DNA of 37,144 bases from JBBIJH01 sp037446075. Its GTDB lineage: Bacteria > Bacteroidota > Ignavibacteria > UBA10030 > JAHEZR01. How positions within the stretch are numbered: position 1 is the first letter of the stretch; every line of letters begins with the position of its first letter. The position numbers and the translations under genes were made by a program. A model generated the notes under the pieces. It had not been told where the DNA came from, did no database searches, and was given only the letters and a program-made list of their open reading frames with translations. The stretch is from contig JBBIJH010000007.1 of assembly GCA_037446075.1 (NCBI GenBank), positions 1-37,144 on the forward strand. The letters run 5' to 3'. This document shows, piece after piece, positions 1 through 8,287 of the stretch.

Positions 1-913
1 CAGTCTTGATGGTAATGCCAAGATACCCGCGGCGCACCTTGCCCGTGTTAATAAGATCCTCGGCGACGGCCTTCGCGAGGTTTATCGGGATCGCAAAACC
101 GTACCCAACGTAGGATCCTGTCCGGGTCGCAATGGCCGTATTGATCCCGATCACCTGGCCATTTAGGTTTACGAGCGGTCCACCGCTGTTCCCGGGATTG
201 ATTGCTGCATCCGTTTGGATGAAGTCCTCAATCCCGTATTTCTCGTCCCTCCGGATTCCAAGATTGCCCCGCCCGACATAACTGATAATACCCGCCGTCA
301 CTGTGGAGCTTAAGTATTCGAATGGATTCCCAACCGCAAGCACCCATTCTCCAACCTGAACCTCGTCTGAGTTGCCCAAGACCGCAGCCGGAAGGTCCGC
401 CACATCAATCTTTAAGACCGCGACGTCAGTCGTCGGATCAGTGCCAACGAGTCGCGCCTGGAAACGACGGGTATCATTCAACGTTACCTCGATGCCTCCC
501 TTGTCCGCTTTTTCCACGACGTGGTTGTTGGTGATGATGTATCCATCGGGTGTCAGGATCACACCTGAGCCTGCACCTTGCTGGGGACCCGGTTCTGGAA
601 ATTCAAACTTGAAGTCGGGTCCGAAGAAATGAAAGAAATCCTGAAATCCCGACCTCCCTCTTTTTTCGCTTGTCGTCACATTCACCTTCACTACGGTCGG
701 CGTGACTTTCTTGGCAATGGCGACGAAAGCATCGCTCATCCCCTTCACATCAACCTGACTCTTCATCGCGCCGCTCTGTGTCTCCAGCTTCACATACTTA
801 TTATTTCCCGCCAGGCCAGGGTCCACAGCTTTGAAACTCGACACAAGCACTGCGCCGAAGATGATCCCAACACAGATCAAACCGATGGCCGCGACAATGG
901 ATTTCTTATTCAT
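1..913 (-). CDS. HtrA/DegP-family periplasmic serine protease, partial at window edge
   Basis: This is a trypsin-like S1C protease that degrades or refolds damaged envelope proteins. It starts at 913, preceded by a GGAGGAG ribosome site, and 304 codons are visible before the window ends. Residues 1-30 form an N-terminal signal anchor. The catalytic triad is complete: His131 in TNNHVV, Asp163 in TTDVAVLKI and Ser243 in NPGNSGGPL. The visible part stops at RRGYLGI, where the first PDZ domain normally begins, so the PDZ domains lie outside the window. It is 107 bp downstream of recO on the same strand and could be read from its own promoter in that gap. The family call is secure; DegP versus DegQ cannot be decided without the C-terminus. 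Confidence 0.95.
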   Translation of the reverse strand, partial: MNKKSIVAAIGLICVGIIFGAVLVSSFKAVDPGLAGNNKYVKLETQSGAMKSQVDVKGMSDAFVAIAKKVTPTVVKVNVTTSEKRGRSGFQDFFHFFGPDFKFEFPEPGPQQGAGSGVILTPDGYIITNNHVVEKADKGGIEVTLNDTRRFQARLVGTDPTTDVAVLKIDVADLPAAVLGNSDEVQVGEWVLAVGNPFEYLSSTVTAGIISYVGRGNLGIRRDEKYGIEDFIQTDAAINPGNSGGPLVNLNGQVIGINTAIATRTGSYVGYGFAIPINLAKAVAEDLINTGKVRRGYLGITIKT

Positions 914-1020
914 GCTCTCCTCCACAAGTGAATTCATATCGTTGAAGTTTTTGCTTTCCTGAATCAGAAGGTGCGCACCGGCTCATAACATTCAAAAAAT
1001 ATCCAAAAAGAACGAATTCT

Positions 1021-1818
1021 TCAAGTCCTGACGGCTTTCTGGAAGCCCACTGCAAACTTCGGCAAGACCCGATCTGCCCTTGATTTCTCGGTTCCTGCCA
1101 AATGGAATCGAGCGTACCACTTCAATAACCCCTCCACTTCTCTCTTTGACACATCGGAAACCTCAAAGGTTGTCACTTCGGAAAGACGGCAACGGCAAAG
1201 TTCCTGCAGGATCTTCGCCGTCTTCACTGAGACCGACTGCCCCTTTGGGAACCGCCGGGAACATTCGAGACACAGAAAACCGCCACGGCGGACCTCAAAA
1301 GGAAGCGTATCATTGTCAGAAACGTTTCCGAACAGAGGTTTCTTGCACCTGATACACGTCTGAAAATTCGGCTTGAAGCCCATAAAGTCGAGGAACTGCA
1401 ATCTGTACCAATATAACAAGCTCTCCACGTTTTTGGTTGCTGTCTCGATTGCCCCCAGGGTGTCCACAAGAAGATGGTAGACTTTCTCGTTCCTCTCCTC
1501 GTCATGCATAGCTGCATCCAGAAAGTCGAGGACAGCAAAACCCACCGAAAGCTTGTCGAGGTCCGACCGAAGACGGGGAAAATACCGGATGATATCACAG
1601 TCGGAGACGGTGTGCAGTTCACGACCTTCTCGCTTATAAATGACCAGGCCGACATGAGTCATCGGTTCGAGGGCGGCGCCGAATTTGCTCTTCGGCGCAC
1701 GTGCCCCTTTCGCGATGCCTTTGATCTTTCCGAACTTCTCCGTGTAGAACGTGACGATCTTACTCGTTTCCCGGTACCGCATTGACTTCACGACGACCGC
1801 TTCCGTCTTCACTATCAT
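1021..1818 (-). CDS. recO: DNA repair protein RecO
   Basis: RecO works with RecF and RecR to load RecA onto SSB-coated single-stranded DNA during gap repair. The protein has 265 residues, a normal length. The N-terminal OB-fold begins with IVKTEAVVVKSMRYRETSK and continues with GKIKGIAKGAR, the usual basic patch. The C-terminal half carries a zinc-finger-like set of cysteines (Cys155, Cys158, Cys183, Cys186), which many but not all RecO proteins keep. It is the last gene of a compact minus-strand operon and starts only 10 bp after the mtnA stop, so it is probably co-transcribed with mtnA and pfkB. There is no obvious functional link between repair and methionine salvage; the coupling is likely one of convenience. 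Confidence 0.93.
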   Translation of the reverse strand: MIVKTEAVVVKSMRYRETSKIVTFYTEKFGKIKGIAKGARAPKSKFGAALEPMTHVGLVIYKREGRELHTVSDCDIIRYFPRLRSDLDKLSVGFAVLDFLDAAMHDEERNEKVYHLLVDTLGAIETATKNVESLLYWYRLQFLDFMGFKPNFQTCIRCKKPLFGNVSDNDTLPFEVRRGGFLCLECSRRFPKGQSVSVKTAKILQELCRCRLSEVTTFEVSDVSKREVEGLLKWYARFHLAGTEKSRADRVLPKFAVGFQKAVRT

Positions 1819-1828
1819 CGCGACTCCT

Positions 1829-2878
1829 TCAATCTATGGTCTCCTGAGCCGATTCGAGAGCAGGGATGGATTCGCTGAACGGTGGACGGCACACCCCCAT
1901 CTCCGTGACGATGGCGGTCACCAGCTCATTCGGCGTGATGTCAAAGGCGGGAGAATATACCTTGACCCCGCGGGGGGCGATCCGCTTGCCGAAGGCCTCC
2001 GTAATCTCCGACGGGTCGCGCTCCTCGATCGGGATAGCTTCACCGTTCGCGATCTTGAAGTCTATCGAGGAGGTGGGGGCAGCAACGTAAAACGGGATGC
2101 GATGTTTTTCCGCCAACACCGCGAGGTTGTATGTCCCAATCTTATTCGCGACGTCCCCGTTCTTCGCGATGCGGTCAGCACCCACGACGACAAGATGAAT
2201 GAAGCCTTTCTTCATGAGAAAAGCTGCGGCGTTGTCAGTGATGAGGGTAGCATCAATTCCGAGCGTTGAAAGTTCCCACATCGTGAGACGAGCACCCTGA
2301 AGTAGGGGTCGGGTCTCGTCCACATAGACGCGTATCTGCTTCCCGTGAACATGCGCACTGGTGATGATGCTCTGGGCAGTCCCATAGTCCCCGGTGGCAA
2401 GAGCGCCCGTGTTGCAGTGGGTGAGAATCCCAGCTTTCTCCGGGACAAGCTGCACTCCGAATTCCCCTATCCGCCGGCACTTTTCGACGTCTTCCTTTTG
2501 GATCCTCACCGCTTCTTCAACTAATAAAGCCTTCAGCGCCCCCACGGAACCTGAGGAGTAGGTCTGAAGAACGCGCTCCATTCTTTCCAGCGCCCAGAAA
2601 AGATTCACTGCCGTCGGGCGTGTGGATGCCAGAGTCTCTTTTACTCGCGCGAGGTGTTCGTGAAACTTTCCTTTGTCCTCGCCATGGAACTCGCAGGCTC
2701 CCAGGGCAAATCCAAAGGCCGCTGCAATCCCAATTGCTGGCGCCCCTCTGATCTTCAGCTTCCTTATCGCTTCCGCTACAACCCGGTGATCAGCAGTCTC
2801 GATGTAGATCTCTTCCATGGGAAGCCTTGTCTGATCGATGATCTTGACCTTCGCTCCTATCCATTCGATCGATTTCAT
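1829..2878 (-). CDS. mtnA: S-methyl-5-thioribose-1-phosphate isomerase
   Basis: MtnA converts methylthioribose-1-phosphate to methylthioribulose-1-phosphate in methionine salvage and belongs to the eIF2B-alpha-like family. I chose the start at 2878 (MKSIEWIG), which matches the usual MtnA N-terminus and leaves 7 bp after the pfkB stop; a start at 2896 would add six residues and overlap pfkB. With this start the protein has 349 residues. Visible motifs are IRGAPAIG near residue 43, the catalytic Cys155 in THCNTGALA and the catalytic Asp235 in VVGADRIAKNGD, which correspond to Cys160 and Asp240 of the Bacillus enzyme. The neighbouring PfkB kinase may supply its sugar-1-phosphate substrate (inference). 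A ribose-1,5-bisphosphate isomerase role is less likely because the N-terminal region is MtnA-like. Confidence 0.92.
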   Translation of the reverse strand: MKSIEWIGAKVKIIDQTRLPMEEIYIETADHRVVAEAIRKLKIRGAPAIGIAAAFGFALGACEFHGEDKGKFHEHLARVKETLASTRPTAVNLFWALERMERVLQTYSSGSVGALKALLVEEAVRIQKEDVEKCRRIGEFGVQLVPEKAGILTHCNTGALATGDYGTAQSIITSAHVHGKQIRVYVDETRPLLQGARLTMWELSTLGIDATLITDNAAAFLMKKGFIHLVVVGADRIAKNGDVANKIGTYNLAVLAEKHRIPFYVAAPTSSIDFKIANGEAIPIEERDPSEITEAFGKRIAPRGVKVYSPAFDITPNELVTAIVTEMGVCRPPFSESIPALESAQETID

Positions 2879-2885
2879 CGTTCGC

Positions 2886-3800
2886 TTACACTTCATCGAA
2901 GTGGGAAAAGCTTCGGAATTCTCGCACGCGCTCCTGAATCTGTGCTTGCGTCACAGTGCGTAACCCATCGACGCCGAATTTCTCGATGCAGAAGGAAGCC
3001 ATTGCGCTGCCATAGATCACGGCCCGTTTGAGGTTCTCCTCGCTGAGGTCCCTTGTTTTTGCCAGGTAGCCCGTGAATCCGCCGGCAAAGACATCTCCAG
3101 CTCCCGTTGGGTCATGGATCTCCTGAAGCGGATAAGCCGGGCTCACGAAAACGGCCTTCTCTGTCAGCAGAACAGCTCCGTGCTCACCCTTCTTGATCAC
3201 CGCCGCCCGCGGTCCCATTTGAAGAATTCTTCTCCCCGCCTTGATCAGATTCTCTTCCTGAGCAATGGCACGAGCTTCTTGTTCGTTTACAACCAAGATA
3301 TGGAAAGAACGAAGGGCCTTGAGAAGCTCTTCATACTTACGGTCGATCCAGTAATTCATCGTGTCGCCGACCACAAGCGTGGGAGATTCGATTTGCCCCA
3401 GCACCCTACTCTGAAGGCTTGGATCGATGTTTCCCAGACACACAAACTCACTCCGTCTGTAGGAGGCGGGGACTTTGGGATTAAACTTCTCAAAGACATT
3501 CAGATCCGTGTACAGCGTATCGCGCATATTCAGGTCGGTATGATAACGCCCGCCCCACCGAAATGTCTTTCCCTCCTTGATGATCTCGAGCCCCTCGAGG
3601 TCAATGGCTCGGCTGCGGAGAAACTCCATCTCTTCCGGGGGAAAGTCACCCCCTACAACTCCGATCAGTCGCACGGGAGAAGCAAAATAACTTCCTGCCA
3701 GTGCAATATACACTGCCGAGCCGCCCAGGCTGTTCTCCGTTCGACCCTTGGGAGTTTCAATCGTATCAAGAGCAACCGAACCGATGACGAGCAAGGACAT
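2886..3800 (-). CDS. PfkB-family carbohydrate/nucleoside kinase
   Basis: This is a ribokinase-fold sugar kinase of 304 residues. The N-terminus MSLLVIGSVALDTIETP and the LGGSAVYIALA segment form the sugar-binding lid region. The second PfkB signature DPTGAGDVFAGGF is near the C-terminus, with Asp236 as the catalytic base. The substrate cannot be read from sequence. It lies 7 bp upstream of mtnA in an operon, and PfkB members close to mtn genes are candidates for phosphorylating methylthioribose, 5-deoxyribose or another salvaged pentose. No classical MtnK (which has a different fold) or MtnP is in the window, so this kinase could fill that step; that is inference only. Ribokinase or adenosine-kinase-like activity is the alternative. 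Confidence 0.88.
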   Translation of the reverse strand: MSLLVIGSVALDTIETPKGRTENSLGGSAVYIALAGSYFASPVRLIGVVGGDFPPEEMEFLRSRAIDLEGLEIIKEGKTFRWGGRYHTDLNMRDTLYTDLNVFEKFNPKVPASYRRSEFVCLGNIDPSLQSRVLGQIESPTLVVGDTMNYWIDRKYEELLKALRSFHILVVNEQEARAIAQEENLIKAGRRILQMGPRAAVIKKGEHGAVLLTEKAVFVSPAYPLQEIHDPTGAGDVFAGGFTGYLAKTRDLSEENLKRAVIYGSAMASFCIEKFGVDGLRTVTQAQIQERVREFRSFSHFDEV

Positions 3801-3826
3801 GACAGATACGGGATACGCGATGTGGG

Positions 3827-4318
3827 TTAGGAACCCGGGGAAGAATTCAGGTCTGATCTCATCTGGAGAAGGGTCGCAGCCTGCTCTCCCCTCACGACGT
3901 ACTCATGGGTCACTTTCAAACCCGCGCGCTGTCCGGGCCAGACAAGCTTCCGAGACGCTTCCTCGTAGGTGAACCAGCCGTACTCAAAGTGCTCGCGAGA
4001 CAGTCGAGGCTCGCTCCCTTCATCTACTTGCGCGGCAAAGAGCGGACTCAGGTTGATGGCATCGTAGTCCGGATCGTAGAATGAGTTCACGTACGGGACG
4101 ACCCAAAAGCGCTCGACTTTCATACCGGTCTCTTCTCTGAACTCGCGCAAGGCTGCCTCGACTCCCCCCTCCTCTTTTTCAATCGTGCCGCTCATGAGCT
4201 GCCAGATGCCGGGATACACCTTCTCGTCTTTCGCACGATGAAGAAGAAGGTACTCAGGCTGATCTTTTATAAACCTGAAAACGCAAATCTCGACGATGCG
4301 ACAAGTGATCAGGGGCAT
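3827..4318 (-). CDS. NUDIX hydrolase
   Basis: This 163-residue pyrophosphohydrolase carries a perfect Nudix box: the G of SGTIEKEE, then RE, F, REETG, fitting GX5EX7REUXEEXGU, at about residues 43-65. The box binds the metal and cleaves a nucleoside-diphosphate-X bond. The layout, with LLLHRAKDEKVYPGIWQL before the box and an EHFEYGWFTYEEA segment after it, is like NudB (dihydroneopterin triphosphate/dATP pyrophosphatase), but the substrate is not certain. It is the first gene of the nudix-pfkB-mtnA-recO run, with 26 bp to pfkB. A housecleaning or nucleotide-salvage role fits that setting. The start at 4318 is the only in-frame ATG before the conserved core. Confidence 0.9.
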   Translation of the reverse strand: MPLITCRIVEICVFRFIKDQPEYLLLHRAKDEKVYPGIWQLMSGTIEKEEGGVEAALREFREETGMKVERFWVVPYVNSFYDPDYDAINLSPLFAAQVDEGSEPRLSREHFEYGWFTYEEASRKLVWPGQRAGLKVTHEYVVRGEQAATLLQMRSDLNSSPGS

Positions 4319-4375
4319 GGGAAAAACCTAACATGGGAACTGAGATATGCAGTGTGAGATGACGCAGGATCTATG

Positions 4376-5086
4376 CTACAAGAACCACCTCACGACGACA
4401 AATCCTAGAACCAGAAGAACAACAAACGCAATCGAAAGCCACTCGAAATACTTCTCGATGAAGGACTGGACTCTCGGCCCAAAGTAATAAATCAGCCCGC
4501 CTACGAGGAAAAACCGTGCCGGTCGACTGATCGCCGACGCCAAAACGAGAGTGGGAAATGAGATCTTGAAAACCCCTGCCGCAATCGTGAAGACTTTATA
4601 AGGAATGGGCGTGAAGCCCGCGATTGCAATTGCAGTGAAGGCGTTATTCTCATACATCAACCGGACTTTTTCGTAGGCAGATGTCAGTCCATAGAAAGAG
4701 ATAATCTTTTCTCCGACCGCATCATAAAATCCATATCCGATGAGATAGCCGAACATCCCGCCAAGAACTGAACCAATCGAGCAGACAAATGCGTACTGGA
4801 ACGAACGTTTAGGAAGCAGAAGCGCCATTGCGATGAGCAGAACGTCTGGAGGAATAGGGAAAAATGAGGACTCAGCGAACGCAACAATAAAGAGTGCCCA
4901 CATGGCGCCGGGCTTCCCGGCAAACCCCTCGACCCAAGATTTCAGCCTTCGCAACCTTTCGTGGACCTGCCTTAGCAGACGGATGCCCTTTCCCCCTTGG
5001 CTATCAGTGTATGTACGCCTGCTAAGATAACAATCTTGGGAGAGATTAGCAATTTCGACCGGTGAGAGATACGGAGAATCCTTCAC
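4376..5086 (-). CDS. YqaA/DedA-family membrane protein (SNARE-associated/VTT fold)
   Basis: This 236-residue integral membrane protein belongs to the YqaA branch of the DedA superfamily, whose members are linked to lipid scrambling and membrane homeostasis. The family signature FAESSFFPIPPDVLL lies near residues 69-83. It is followed by glycine-rich helical segments (GSVLGGMFGYLIGYGFYDA), the re-entrant-loop motif GFTPIPYKVFTIAAG, a RPARF arginine motif and a C-terminal transmembrane helix. The first 35-40 residues are polar and unlike the family, so the true start may lie downstream at a non-ATG codon near IRLLRQ; I kept the ATG at 5086. It is divergent from the M19 peptidase gene and 57 bp upstream of the nudix operon. 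Confidence 0.85.
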   Translation of the reverse strand: MKDSPYLSPVEIANLSQDCYLSRRTYTDSQGGKGIRLLRQVHERLRRLKSWVEGFAGKPGAMWALFIVAFAESSFFPIPPDVLLIAMALLLPKRSFQYAFVCSIGSVLGGMFGYLIGYGFYDAVGEKIISFYGLTSAYEKVRLMYENNAFTAIAIAGFTPIPYKVFTIAAGVFKISFPTLVLASAISRPARFFLVGGLIYYFGPRVQSFIEKYFEWLSIAFVVLLVLGFVVVRWFL

Positions 5087-5092
5087 GGATTA

Positions 5093-5121
5093 TTGATTTT
5101 CCAAAGGAGATTTCCTAATTT
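5093..5121 (+). promoter_or_regulatory. Sigma70-type promoter of the M19 dipeptidase gene
   Basis: A -35 box TTGATT (5093-5098), a 17-bp spacer and a -10 box TAATTT (5116-5121) lie in the divergent gap, placing a start of transcription near 5128, about 38 bases before the ATG at 5166. Two other sites in the window (13222 and 34375) share this spacing, which supports the reading. Confidence 0.5.
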
Positions 5122-5165
5122 GGTGCCAGCAAGAAAAATCTCCATTTCCCAATTGGTTTGACATC

Positions 5166-6452
5166 ATGAAACGACACTTCCTTTTCACAGCCCTTTACCC
5201 CCTTCCATTTGCACTTTTCTCAGTCTTCGCCCAGACAGCAAACGATAAGCAAGCGGAAGACGCTCTTCTTGCAAAGGCCAGAGCCATCCATGAAAGCATC
5301 ATTACGATCGACACGCACGATGATATTTCATTTGACTTCGCAACGGAGAAAGACGACCCGGGAAACCCGGAAAGTAACCGACAGGTCACCCTTCAGAAGA
5401 TGAAGGAGGGCGGCCTGAAGGTTGCATTTTTCATTGTCTACGTGGGACAAGGAGAGCGAAATGAGAAAGGATATGACACGGCGTATGCTCTGGCAATTAG
5501 GAAGTTTGATGCAATTCACCGCATGGCAGAGAAGATGTACCCCGACAGAATCGAGATTGCCTACACACCGGCTGATGTCGTGCGCATCGCGAAAAGCGGC
5601 AAGCTCGTCGCTTGCATTGGCATTGAGAACGGCTGGCCTATCGGCAAAGATCTGAGCAAACTCAAGGAGTTTTATGACCGCGGGGGACGCTACATTACAC
5701 TTTCGCACAATGGGCACAACGATATCTGCGATTCGGCAAATCCTCGAGAAGGCGAGCCTGAAGAAGAGCACCACGGCGTGAGCGATTTCGGTAAGAAAGT
5801 GATCGCCGAGATGAACCGCCTCGGGATCATGGTAGATATCTCACACGTCTCGAAAAAATCTGCTCTCGATGCCATTCGACTATCGAAAGCACCGGTAATT
5901 GCATCACACTCTGGAGCCCGGGCCGTGAACGATAACCCTCGAAACCTTGATGATGAAACTCTGCTGGCCCTGAAAGAAAACGGCGGGGTGATCCAGTGCG
6001 TAGCTCTTGGTGAGTTTGTTAAGACCCGGCCTGTCTCTCCCGAGCGCCAGGCTGCATTGGCTGCGTTGCGTCGAGAATTCGGGCTACCAGAATCACGCGG
6101 CGGAGGATTCCGACAAGCAGCACGATCGTTTACCGATGAGCAGATAGCCAAATACCGGGAACGGATGCGTGAAATCAACGCAAAGTATCCGCTGCCACCA
6201 GTGACAGTTCCAGATTTTGTCGATCACATCGACCATTGTGTCAAGCTAATCGGCATTGACCATGTCGGTATTAGCTCTGACTTTGACGGAGGAGGTGGCG
6301 TCGAAGGCTGGAGCAACGCGGCAGAGACATTTAATGTCACAATCGAGTTGGTACGCCGCGGATATTCAAAAGAAGAAATTGCCAAGCTGTGGGGCGGAAA
6401 CCTCTTGAGAGTCTGGCGCGAAGTCGAAAGGGTCGCCGCCCGCTCCAGATAA
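5166..6452 (+). CDS. Secreted membrane dipeptidase (peptidase family M19)
   Basis: This is a renal-dipeptidase-type zinc peptidase that hydrolyses dipeptides, in some homologues those containing D-residues. The protein has 428 residues with a signal peptide (about 1-23, ending SVFAQ). The binuclear zinc site is visible: His51 and Asp53 in DTHDD, the bridging Glu154 in CIGIENG, His227 in DISHVS and His248 in ASHSGAR, with a late Asp in GISSDFDGGG. Members lacking a lipobox, as here, are probably periplasmic. No Shine-Dalgarno is seen before the ATG, but a promoter sits 38-73 bases upstream. It is followed after 168 bp by another secreted hydrolase; together they suggest peptide scavenging or cell-wall peptide turnover. 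Confidence 0.94.
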   Translation: MKRHFLFTALYPLPFALFSVFAQTANDKQAEDALLAKARAIHESIITIDTHDDISFDFATEKDDPGNPESNRQVTLQKMKEGGLKVAFFIVYVGQGERNEKGYDTAYALAIRKFDAIHRMAEKMYPDRIEIAYTPADVVRIAKSGKLVACIGIENGWPIGKDLSKLKEFYDRGGRYITLSHNGHNDICDSANPREGEPEEEHHGVSDFGKKVIAEMNRLGIMVDISHVSKKSALDAIRLSKAPVIASHSGARAVNDNPRNLDDETLLALKENGGVIQCVALGEFVKTRPVSPERQAALAALRREFGLPESRGGGFRQAARSFTDEQIAKYRERMREINAKYPLPPVTVPDFVDHIDHCVKLIGIDHVGISSDFDGGGGVEGWSNAAETFNVTIELVRRGYSKEEIAKLWGGNLLRVWREVERVAARSR

Positions 6453-6620
6453 TGAGACCCAATCTCGATCATTTTATAGACGACTACTATTTCAACTTCA
6501 ACCGAAGGCAAGGAGATCGCTTGACTGTGTGAACGAGGAACATTGATCCCCCTGCTTTCAGCTTGAAATTCTCTGACCTGTACTCCAACCACATCCACTT
6601 CTTAGATCCAGGATACAGCC

Positions 6621-8186
6621 ATGAAGCGAATCCATCTCTTTCTCATCCTGCTGTTTGTGACAATCTCTGTCTTCGCCCAAAAAGCGCCCTGGTCACAATC
6701 GGAACTTGACGCCTATGTTGCAAAGGTGATGCAGACATTTGAAGTTCCCGGCATCAGTTTGGCCATCGTTAAGGATGGAAAGGTCATCGTTGCGAAAGGC
6801 TATGGCGTGCGAAAGTTAGGAGATCCAACGCCAGTCGACAGCCGCACACTGTTTGGCACTGCCTCCAACACCAAAGCCTTCACTGCAACAGCCCTCGCAC
6901 TTCTGGTCGAAGAAGGTAAGATCAAATGGGACGGCCGCGTTATCGATTACCTGTCCTGGTTCCAAATGCCTGACCCATACGTAACACGCGAGCTTAACAT
7001 TCGTGATCTACTCGTCCATAGAAGCGGCTTGGGACTCGGCGCTGGCGACCTTCTTTGGTGGCCACCTTCGACTTATGATCGTAAGGAGATAAGCAGACGC
7101 CTACGTTACCTTCCGGTCGCAACCAGTTTTCGTGACGCTTACGCATATGACAATGTTCTTTACACAGTAGCCGGAGAAGTCATCGAGGCCGTCTCGGGGA
7201 TGACGTGGGAGGATTTTGTGCAGCAGCGCATTCTCGACGTGGTTGGAATGACGACGAGCAACGTGCGCCACTCGGACGCCGAAAAGGGGGGAAATGTTGC
7301 CACGACTCACGCTCGAATCGACGGGAAGGTGCAGGCGGTAAAGCCCTTTGCTAGTGATAACACAAATCCAGCAGGAGGTATCAACTCCAACGCGGAGGAC
7401 ATGGCGAAGTGGATGATCGTGCAACTCGACTCCGGCCGCATATCAGAAACGAAGCGCCTGTTCTCGGCTGGCACCGCAACATTGCTCTGGACGATCGTCG
7501 TCCCTATTCCCATCGGACCTCCACCACCGGAAGCCGCCCCACTTCGCGCGAACTTCAGCGGTTACGCTCTCGGCTTCGGGGTCCGCGACTACCGCGGAGT
7601 AAAGATGGTCGGTCACATCGGGGGATTGCCGGGATACGTCTCTCGTGTAACGCTGATACCGGAACACAAGCTGGGCGTCTGCGTGTTGACGAATCAGGAA
7701 TCAATTGCGGCATTCAATGCCATTACCTACTTCGTTCTGGACCGTTACCTTAAGGCACCGAAGCATGACTGGCTCGGTGCGTACAAGGCAATCGAAGCGA
7801 GAAGCGATTCTACAGCAAAGGCTGCGGAGGAAGCCGCAGTAGCCTCGCGCGACACGTCCTCAAGGCCATCGCTGCCGCTTGCGAAATATGCCGGGACGTA
7901 CCGTGACGCTTGGTATGGGGACGTGACGATTTCCCAAGAGGGTGAGAAGCTTGTCATTCGTTTCACCAAAACCCCGGCTCTGATTGGAGATCTCGAGCAC
8001 TGGCAGTATGACACCTTTATCGCACGATGGCGGGATCGTGAGCTGCGAGCGGATGCGTATGTGACCTTTGCGCTGAACCCTGACGGGACGATTGATCAAG
8101 TCAAGATGAAAGCCGTCTCCCCCGCCACTGATTTTAGTTTCGACTTCCACCACCTGCTTTTGAAGCCGGTGGCCGCGGGACAGTAA
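6621..8186 (+). CDS. Secreted serine hydrolase, class C beta-lactamase/penicillin-binding family
   Basis: This 521-residue protein has a signal peptide (1-20, ending SVFAQ) and a beta-lactamase-fold hydrolase domain. The active-site motifs are Ser82-x-x-Lys85 (in TASNTKAF), Tyr176-Asp-Asn178 and His332-Ile-Gly334 in GHIGGLPG, the third replacing KTG. After residue about 400 comes a C-terminal beta-rich domain of the type often called DUF3471 in such enzymes (KYAGTYRDAWYGDVTI). These family members are usually esterases or D-aminopeptidases, not antibiotic-resistance enzymes. The neighbouring M19 dipeptidase gives a peptide-hydrolysis context. An AGGAT element precedes the ATG. The exact substrate is unknown. 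Confidence 0.92.
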   Translation: MKRIHLFLILLFVTISVFAQKAPWSQSELDAYVAKVMQTFEVPGISLAIVKDGKVIVAKGYGVRKLGDPTPVDSRTLFGTASNTKAFTATALALLVEEGKIKWDGRVIDYLSWFQMPDPYVTRELNIRDLLVHRSGLGLGAGDLLWWPPSTYDRKEISRRLRYLPVATSFRDAYAYDNVLYTVAGEVIEAVSGMTWEDFVQQRILDVVGMTTSNVRHSDAEKGGNVATTHARIDGKVQAVKPFASDNTNPAGGINSNAEDMAKWMIVQLDSGRISETKRLFSAGTATLLWTIVVPIPIGPPPPEAAPLRANFSGYALGFGVRDYRGVKMVGHIGGLPGYVSRVTLIPEHKLGVCVLTNQESIAAFNAITYFVLDRYLKAPKHDWLGAYKAIEARSDSTAKAAEEAAVASRDTSSRPSLPLAKYAGTYRDAWYGDVTISQEGEKLVIRFTKTPALIGDLEHWQYDTFIARWRDRELRADAYVTFALNPDGTIDQVKMKAVSPATDFSFDFHHLLLKPVAAGQ

Positions 8187-8287
8187 GAAGGAAGTACAGC
8201 CGGAGAAACACTCGGACGCTGAACCTTCATGCAGTTCGTTCGCATTGACCTCAAAGAAGACCTCATCCTTAGTTTGGGGACGCTCCC

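Noticed and set aside
1829..2878. Ribose-1,5-bisphosphate isomerase instead of MtnA
   Set aside because: The N-terminus (SIEWIG...DQTRLP) and length are those of MtnA. The alternative is kept only as a secondary reading for the kinase pair.
6621..8186. Antibiotic-resistance beta-lactamase
   Set aside because: The third motif is HIG, not KTG, and a C-terminal beta domain is fused, as in esterases and D-aminopeptidases of this fold. Nothing points to drug resistance.
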